From contig NW_006921538.1 of the NCBI RefSeq assembly GCF_000340215.1, positions 3,908,936 through 3,972,935 of the forward strand: 64,000 nucleotides of DNA, read 5' to 3'. Below the pieces are notes generated by a model. It was not told where the DNA came from. It ran no database searches and saw only the letters and a program-made list of their open reading frames with translations. The position numbers and the translations under genes are program-made. The stretch's first letter is position 1, and the number at the start of each line of letters is the position of its first letter. The DNA is from Pseudocercospora fijiensis CIRAD86 (lineage: Eukaryota > Ascomycota > Dothideomycetes > Mycosphaerellales > Mycosphaerellaceae). Of the stretch, positions 60,201 to 64,000 are shown piece after piece.

Positions 60201-62005
60201 TACCTACGATGGCTTCTATGATGGGGGAGCTCGAGGTGCAGCTCCGCGATCGTCTTCCCACCTACATGCTCCCCAAGCTCTACGTCCCTCTGACGAGGAT
60301 TCCACTCACCACCTCCGGCAAGGCTGATCGTCGCCTCTTACGACAATTGGGATCGGATCTGACGGCTCAGCAAATCTCTCTGCTTCGAAGCCATCCGCAT
60401 AGAACGCCACCCAGTACGAGGACTGAAAGGCTCCTGGCGGACCTCTGGGCACAGGTCCTCAAAATCGATGATGAAGCAGAAATCAGCATCCACGACGATT
60501 TCTTCCAGAGCGGTGGCGATTCCATCTCAGTCATGAAGTTCGTGGGCCTCGCACGCGGGAAAGGGCTGTACCTGGATGTGCGTGATGTTTTCGCCAACCC
60601 AACCATCCATCTCCTCTCACCCATCGTCGAGAACGGTGTTGTCGTGCCGTCAACAAAACCCAAGCAAGAAGACGTACCGCCTTTCGCCACTCTCCACGAA
60701 TTCCATCCAGACTTAACCCGTACCGCTCTTGCTCAACACATCAATCGCGACCCAGAAGACATAACCGACGCCCTCCCCGCAACACGTACACAGCACGAAT
60801 TCATCCACGGAGCACTGAGCGGCGTCATGCCACCTTTCAACTACCTCTGGCTAAATTTCCCAGCCCACACAAATCTCACCCCGCTCCACCTCCAACTCCG
60901 CTGCGAAACCTCCATCCTAGAATTCGAAACCCTCCGGACACTTTTCCACACCACCCCTTCAAACGCAGTCATCCAAATCATCCTGAAGAAAGAGAGGATC
61001 GACCCTCGCACATGTATCTCACACTCCACCCTCCCACCCGATATCTCACCGGCGGACTACGTCGAGCAACTCTGTCAATCCGACGCCCAACAACCTTTTC
61101 ACCCCAGCGTTCTCCCGACGAAGTTCTTCCTCCTCCAACACCAACAGCAGTCACAGCACTCCTGCTCCTGCTCGATCATCATCCGTCTCTCTCACGCTCA
61201 ATACGATGGGATTTCGATCCAGCTTCTCGTCCAAGCTCTTCGTTCTGGCGAGTTTCCGGATACGGTGGACTTTTCGAGGTATACACGGCATGTTTTGCGT
61301 ACATCGAAGGGAAAGGAAAGGGAAGGAGCAAGCGATGCGGAATGCCGCAACCTACTCCCCGCGAGTCTAGAAACATGTTCGCAGGCGGAGGCGTTTCATC
61401 TCCGCCGTTTCGTCGATATTCCCGAGAGAGGGGGTTTCACTCCGGCGGTTGTCTTCTCCGCTGCATGGGCTCTCACATTATCCCAACTCCTTTGCGTCCA
61501 GGACGTGGGTTTCGGACAAGTCGTAGCGGGTCGGAACTCTTCGGGACTCGAAGGGATTCATAGGGTTTTTGGGTGTTGTGTTGGGAAGATTCCGATTCGG
61601 ATTCGTTGTGATGATGGGAAGGAGGATTGGAGGGGAGGGGTTTTGAGGGAGGTGAAGAGGCAGATTCTGGGTGAGGAGGGGGAGGGGGAGATGGAGGTTT
61701 TGGGGGTCGATGAGTGGGGGGATGAGGGGATGAGGAATGGGGGGTTTGGGAGTGTGGTTCAGTATCAGAGTTCGGAATTCGCTTCTTTTGGTCACGGCAA
61801 GGAGAAGGGTGTGGGGATGGAGTGGATTGATGTTGGAGCGAAACCTTTGGAAGGGGTTGTGTTTTTGTTGTGTGAGCCTTGCTCTGACGGTACGGGCAAT
61901 CATGTACTGAGTTTGGAGGTTTCTGGGCCGGGTGTTACGAGGGAATGGGTAGAAAAGGTGTTGGATACGTTAGAAGGGAGTCTGAGGGAGTTTGCGAGTG
62001 GGTAG
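36536..62005 (+). CDS. seven-module nonribosomal peptide synthetase
   Basis: Six exons (36536-48706, 48763-51831, 51883-52691, 52754-53957, 54020-58546, 58598-62005), frame kept throughout, 8395 residues; introns 51-62 bp and GT-AG. Order: C* (half)-A1-T1 / C-A2-T2-E / C-A3-T3 / C-A4-T4 / C-A5-T5 / C-A6-T6 / C-A7-T7 / terminal C. Carrier serines are 867, 1970, 3532, 4619, 5733, 6818 and 7902, all in GDS motifs. It builds a peptide as thioesters and most likely releases it by ring closure at the terminal domain (SHAQYDGIS). One residue (module 2) is turned to the D form. A1 lacks the amino-binding Asp; A6 looks dead. Even and odd modules from 2 on resemble each other (2/4/6 and 3/5/7), which points to duplication of a two-module unit. 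Product not recognised. Confidence 0.97.
39286..43980 (+). other. synthetase module 2: C, A2, T2, E
   Basis: C motif SHHALYDSW near residue 1074. A2 is intact (FTSGSTGVPKG; STGKTHR). By-eye code: D M H N E G F A I K; no confident substrate. T2 serine 1970. The epimerase has the second-His motif HHLFVDYISW (near 2169) and NEGHGRE, typical of active E domains, so the residue is probably D. It is the only E domain in the enzyme. Confidence 0.88.
43981..47235 (+). other. synthetase module 3: C, A3, T3
   Basis: C motif NHALIDAHS near residue 2635; it follows the epimerase, so it should accept a D donor. A3 is intact (FTSGSTGSPKG; ISGKINR). By-eye code: D A Q V V C G I V K, suggesting a non-polar residue. 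A Gly run coded by GGA repeats (about 46711-46735) is inserted between the A8 and A10 motifs. T3 serine 3532. Confidence 0.85.
47236..50585 (+). other. synthetase module 4: C, A4, T4
   Basis: C motif HHGVFDGW near residue 3738. A4 begins at the exon 1/2 junction (intron 48707-48762) and is intact (FTSGSTGVPKG; ATGKVSR). By-eye code: D V S H S I T V V K, with no confident substrate. T4 serine 4619. There is no E domain after it, although the next C domain is of the same type as the one after the epimerase. Confidence 0.85.
50586..54075 (+). other. synthetase module 5: C, A5, T5
   Basis: C motif NHALMDAHS near residue 4846, with two low-complexity insertions (a Ser run and an Asp/Ala run). The intron at 51832-51882 holds a TACTAAC branch site. 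A5 is intact (FTSGSTGAPKG; VNGKVDR). By-eye code: D G M F L G V I I K, hydrophobic and nearly the same as module 7. T5 serine 5733. Confidence 0.85.
54076..57330 (+). other. synthetase module 6: C, degenerate A6, T6
   Basis: C motif HHALFDGW (near residue 5933) and carrier Ser6818 are intact. A6 is not. The P-loop reads FTSDSKGV (from residue 6402), four residues shorter than FTSGSTGxPKGV. The A10 Lys is Thr6751 (TATGTTDHK). A5 reads YGSAE, and A8 reads LGPKDGQIQIRG then ERREVE. The reading frame is kept. A6 probably cannot adenylate. Confidence 0.85.
57331..60640 (+). other. synthetase module 7: C, A7, T7
   Basis: C motif NHALIDAHT near residue 7029. A7 is intact (FTSGSTGQPKG; TSGKADR). By-eye code: D G M F V G V V I K, nearly that of module 5, so the two probably take the same or a similar hydrophobic residue. 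T7 serine 7902. Confidence 0.85.
60641..62005 (+). other. synthetase terminal condensation-like domain
   Basis: About 450 residues of C-domain type after the last carrier, with SHAQYDGIS near residue 8125 in place of HHxxxDG. Fungal synthetases that lack a thioesterase use such a C-terminal domain to close the peptide into a ring. If the first unit is a hydroxy acid, the ring would be an ester (depsipeptide). Confidence 0.82.
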
Positions 62006-62179
62006 GAAGGCGTACTATTGTGGGCGGGACGAGTAGGTCGTGGGTAGAGGTACATATATAGGGAACTGTATGCTGTAGGCCTAGTACTTAGTGTCTCTTA
62101 GGTAACTGCGAGGGGTCGGCGTAGCATTGTATACTTCGAAGGGGAGGCGTTGCAAATATTAAAGAGAAGAGAATAGCAG

Positions 62180-64000
62180 CAGGGAGGGCTATATTATAGC
62201 TAGATTAGGTACACTTCCTATATCCTTCTTACTATATATTATCGTAGCTGTGTCTCCTTATATTGTATATATATATATATTCTAATTATAAAGGTAGTTG
62301 TATATCTTCGGGGGTACAAAATAAGGGAGAGAGGGTATAAGTGTATATACCTATACTAAGCCGGGTTTCCCTACTATATTTTCCCTCCCGGACTAAGAAG
62401 TCTGCCCTTAGACTAACGCTTCCTTACCTCCTAGACTGAAAAACCTTAAATACGTAAGAAAACTAAACCAACTATCCTATAACGGTATCCTAGCTAGCTA
62501 GCTACTATACCCTATTACTTATTTCTTTCTACTACGAGTCGCTAGTCTACTATAGTTACCTCTACGGCCCTAGCCGCTATAATTGCCTCCTCGCCCCTAC
62601 TAGTTAAATTAGTCGATAAGAGCCTAGGTCCGCGTCGCCTTAGCCTATATGTCCTAGCGGGTCTGTCGTTTATTCGGATTAGCTATAGGGTTCGTAGGCT
62701 GCTTTAAAGAAGATAGCTAAGGAGGCTGTTTCTTAGAGGTACTAAGCTACTAGGAGTTAACGTTCGGGAGTACTCTACTAGGAGTAGAGACTTTCGAAGC
62801 GTAGGTAGTAGGTTTCGCTAAAGGGGCGCTAGACTGCCGCTAGTTAGTAGGAAGGTCTGCCTTACTAGGTTCCTATTAGTATATAAATCCCTAGCCTCCC
62901 TAATTAAACTCCTCCCTAGTATTAGGCGCAGGCTAATATCGGTAGAAATTATCCTAGTTTAGGCGTATATACCGATCTTCGCTATTATTTAGGATGCAAC
63001 TCTAGTCTTTTAAAGACTATATAAGAGCCTTAAAGAATGATTTCTCCCCGAAACGCTCCTACTCGAGCCGAATAACCTTACTTAATATCTTAGAGTATAC
63101 CGACGCTATATCCTTGCGATACTGCTTTAAATAGTTCTCGAGCATATATAAGGAGCCTTCTTAGTTAAGGTTGCGAAAGAGTCTTCGAATATATTACTAT
63201 ACTATAGTATCGTCCTACTTTAATTAACCGACGAGGGCTTCCGAGATTAGGTTGTTATTACGTAGGCGCACTATAGCCGGGAACGCGTACGGAGGGGCAC
63301 CGTACTTATTTACAAGACTAGAGGGCGAGGTAGGGCTAGGAAGAAGGTCTCTATAGGTAGCGGCGAGTTCCTAAAACGTACCTCTAGCTTCGCAATCGAG
63401 CTTTCTAGTTACTAAGTCGTATCGGTAGAACTAGGGGAGTATATTATTAGCTAGTAACCGGCCCTATATACCTAGGCTAAGTTTTGAGCCTATATAAGAG
63501 GCCTCCTTCTATATTATAGATAGAGTATTAACCTCGTATAGTATATTGTTTATGTTACACTTCTATAATACCTATGTTATAGGGCTCTAGTTATTAGCCT
63601 AAGCGACAGTCTCGTTATCTTATCTTGTTAAATATAGCTGCCTATATTGCTATAGGTTATGTTACCCTCGGTAGCCTATACTATTACTATAAGTAGTAGT
63701 AGTAGTATTAGTTTCCGTCCTTTATTAGAGCCGAAGGTAGGGCTATCTCTTTATATCTAATAGGTTCGGGTATATTAAAGGTAGTCTCTAGGCACGAATA
63801 GCTATAACCGAAGCGAGGGCACGATAAGAGCCTACGATACGGACGATACCGAAGTATCTTAAGGGGCTATTACAATAAGTAGAGAAACCTCTTAACGAGG
63901 GCATCGCTTTAACCCCGAAAAGCTACAAACCCTTAGGACTATTATAGCTTAGGGCCTAGTCTATAGCTATAGCTAGCTTCTAAGGACTCGGCTCCGGGTC
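62180..64000. mobile_element. RIP-mutated repeat or transposon relic
   Basis: Base use changes sharply after the synthetase gene: TA steps are very common, CA and TG steps are nearly absent, and CG is still frequent. Stop codons are dense in all frames, with no open frame of note. This is the mark of repeat-induced point mutation (C to T at CpA). The element type cannot be read any more. It continues past the window end and probably marks the right border of the cluster. Confidence 0.8.

Noticed and set aside
48950..62005. Several separate synthetase genes instead of one
   Set aside because: The five apparent breaks are all short introns with good GT-AG ends, and the protein domains continue across each in frame.
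1..64000. tRNA, rRNA and CRISPR arrays
   Set aside because: I saw no cloverleaf with conserved arms, no rRNA blocks and no regularly spaced direct repeats with unique spacers; a tRNAscan run would settle the first.

Overview
The window is genomic DNA of a filamentous ascomycete (Pezizomycotina). Genes carry many short GT-AG introns (50-95 bp), F-box and HET-domain genes are present, and the right end looks like a transposon mutated by RIP. A dothideomycete is plausible from the overall texture, but the sequence alone does not prove it. All gene models were made by eye: exons were joined only where the frame and the protein family both continued.

Left part (1-17.8 kb): an ordinary, gene-sparse flank. 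It holds two F-box-like genes, a secreted Asn- and Pro-rich protein, a broken TAP-type alpha/beta hydrolase, two nuclear-type hypothetical proteins, a HET gene with a frameshift and an early end, and a single-pass membrane protein. Between them lie a tandem repeat of about 130 bp, a perfect A/T hairpin and several simple repeats.

Central and right part (17.9-62.0 kb): one biosynthetic gene cluster. In order it holds a fused isopropylmalate-isomerase-like aconitase (-), a 2-isopropylmalate-synthase-like enzyme (-), a D-2-hydroxyacid dehydrogenase (+), P450 number 1 (-), a 3-isopropylmalate-dehydrogenase-like enzyme (+), P450 number 2 (-), a full ABCB transporter (+) and a six-exon nonribosomal peptide synthetase (+). 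I reconstruct the synthetase as 8,395 residues. It has seven A-T modules, one epimerase (module 2), a half condensation domain at the start and a terminal condensation-like domain typical of fungal macrocyclisation.

Working hypothesis: the three leucine-type enzymes lengthen a 2-keto acid by one carbon. The synthase has lost its feedback domain and has a changed keto-acid pocket; the dehydrogenase has Gly where a pocket Leu is usual. Together these suggest a substrate other than ketoisovalerate. No aminotransferase is visible, but a D-2-hydroxyacid dehydrogenase is. The first A domain has Gly in place of the Asp that holds the amino group, so the starter may be a 2-hydroxy (or 2-keto) acid and the product a cyclodepsipeptide. 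Module 6 has an A domain with a deleted P-loop and no catalytic Lys, so the product may have six residues or need loading in trans. Two P450s would oxidise a building block or the peptide, and the ABC transporter would export it.

Right end (62.0-64.0 kb): AT-rich, gene-free DNA almost lacking CpA/TpG and rich in TpA, consistent with RIP.
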